This document shows, in pieces, positions 9,702-10,162 of a stretch of DNA of 10,162 bases (position 1 is the first letter of the stretch; each line of letters starts with the position of its first letter). The position numbers and the translations under genes are program-made. The DNA lies in the NCBI GenBank assembly GCA_002786025.1, contig NHNW01000145.1:1-10162 (forward strand), read 5' to 3'. This stretch comes from Zasmidium citrigriseum. Taxonomy: Eukaryota; Ascomycota; Dothideomycetes; Mycosphaerellales; Mycosphaerellaceae. The notes under the pieces were generated by a model that was not told the origin of the DNA, ran no database searches, and saw nothing but the letters and a program-made list of their open reading frames with translations.

Positions 9702-9846
9702 CTACGATATATATTTAGATATCTACGCTAACGTAACGGATAATATTAGGCCTAGAAGGAGTATTAGAGCTCTCTAATAGACGGTAAGAATAGGCCGCGA
9801 GAGTAGGGAAGTAGATAAGTAAGACAAGAAGCTATACGTAAGTAAC

Positions 9847-9855
9847 TATATAAAG
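9847..9855 (+). promoter_or_regulatory. TATA box upstream of the right-edge frame
   Basis: TATATAAAG is a good match to the eukaryotic TATA consensus and stands about 57 bp before an ATA (former ATG) that opens the frame at 9904. The stretch 9702-9846 before it contains no frame or repeat I can support. Confidence 0.4.
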
Positions 9856-9903
9856 CGGTCGGCCTACGGAACACTAAGACTTTTACCCTTTAGTTTATAC
9901 TAT

Positions 9904-10161
9904 ATACTAATACCGTTAACCTACGATCCCTCGCTATACGATAACGAATTCGAGGTACTAGTCCTCTCGAACTATCTAAGCTATAACTACCTTCTACTAC
10001 CGCTCGTTATCGATCGTCGTAAGGTATAAAGTCGTTATAGATTCGCCTTTTCCCTATCCTATACGGTCTTCTATTAGATCGAACTAGTAATCTAACTATA
10101 GTAGATCTCGGAAGAGGGAGAAATCTAAATCCTTAATTACTATCTATCCGCGAGAAGTAGG
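9904..10161 (+). pseudogene. Start of an unrecognised RIP-degraded frame, cut by the window end
   Basis: From ATA at 9904 (a second ATA at 9910) the frame runs 86 codons to the window edge, interrupted only by TAA/TAG. It opens with an acidic, Leu/Tyr-rich N-terminus (for example YDNEFEVLVLSNYLSYNYLL at 9928-9987), followed by a basic RRK. I do not recognise it. Surviving CpA/TpG are absent from this stretch, so it belongs to the heavily mutated class, unlike the adjacent Plavaka element. It may be another transposon gene or the other side of the repeat into which Plavaka inserted. Confidence 0.4.
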
Positions 10162-10162
10162 C

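Noticed and set aside
1..10162. Deamination of methylated CpG as the cause of the base bias
   Set aside because: CpG is frequent everywhere; it is CpA/TpG that are missing, the opposite of CpG decay, where TpG/CpA would accumulate.
1..10162. Mitochondrial or bacterial AT-rich DNA, or a genome reading TAA/TAG as sense codons
   Set aside because: The DNA is rich in CpG, and the frames carry eukaryotic transposase domains. TAA/TAG fall where Gln or Trp would be expected, and TpG/CpA are missing outside frames too, so point mutation explains the stops better than a variant code.
1..10162. tRNA or rRNA genes
   Set aside because: No A/B-box pair with cloverleaf pairing or conserved rRNA stretch was noticed on either strand by eye.

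Overview
The window looks like a repeat-rich, silenced block from a filamentous ascomycete (Pezizomycotina) genome. CpA and its complement TpG are almost absent, while TpA is in large excess and CpG is common. This is the signature of repeat-induced point mutation (RIP), a C-to-T process acting at CpA on both strands. As a result CAA/CAG/TGG codons read as TAA/TAG, ATG starts read as ATA, and many Cys/His codons read as Tyr. No intact gene is present. However, long reading frames can be followed by ignoring in-frame TAA/TAG, and they run for hundreds of codons with almost no indels. All coding calls below are therefore RIP-inactivated pseudogenes whose starts are inferred from ATA codons.

Layout from left to right. 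(1) 1-~355, plus strand: the C-terminal end of a hAT-family transposase, cut by the window edge. (2) ~352-849, plus: a short unrecognised frame. (3) ~900-1080: a gene-free stretch with a strong hairpin built on GGGATCCC, a second imperfect palindrome and a TATA-like box. (4) 1151-3760, plus: an unrecognised frame of about 870 codons (gene A). (5) 3942-5729, minus: an unrecognised frame of about 596 codons (gene B), convergent with A and separated from it by ~180 bp holding an AT-rich hairpin. (6) ~5830-6000: inverted and direct short repeats. (7) ~6050-9568, minus: a nearly full-length Plavaka-type (CACTA/KDZ-related) DNA transposase with an N-terminal C2H2 zinc finger. (8) ~9630-9701: a nested palindrome cluster sharing the CGTTAACG core with the left side, probably sub-terminal sequence of the Plavaka element. 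(9) 9847 onward, plus: a TATA box and the start of another unrecognised frame that leaves the window.

Two mutation levels are visible. The left 6 kb has about nine surviving CpA/TpG dinucleotides by eye. The Plavaka portion (~6.0-9.7 kb) has roughly 45, and the right flank is again nearly empty. The simplest reading is a younger or less mutated Plavaka copy lying inside or beside older, saturated repeats. Among survivors nearly all are RpCpA (ACA or GCA), so the RIP machinery here appears to have used up YpCpA sites first. The parts do not form one pathway: the window is a graveyard of at least two DNA transposon families plus an unidentified two-gene convergent unit, which is the most novel-looking item.
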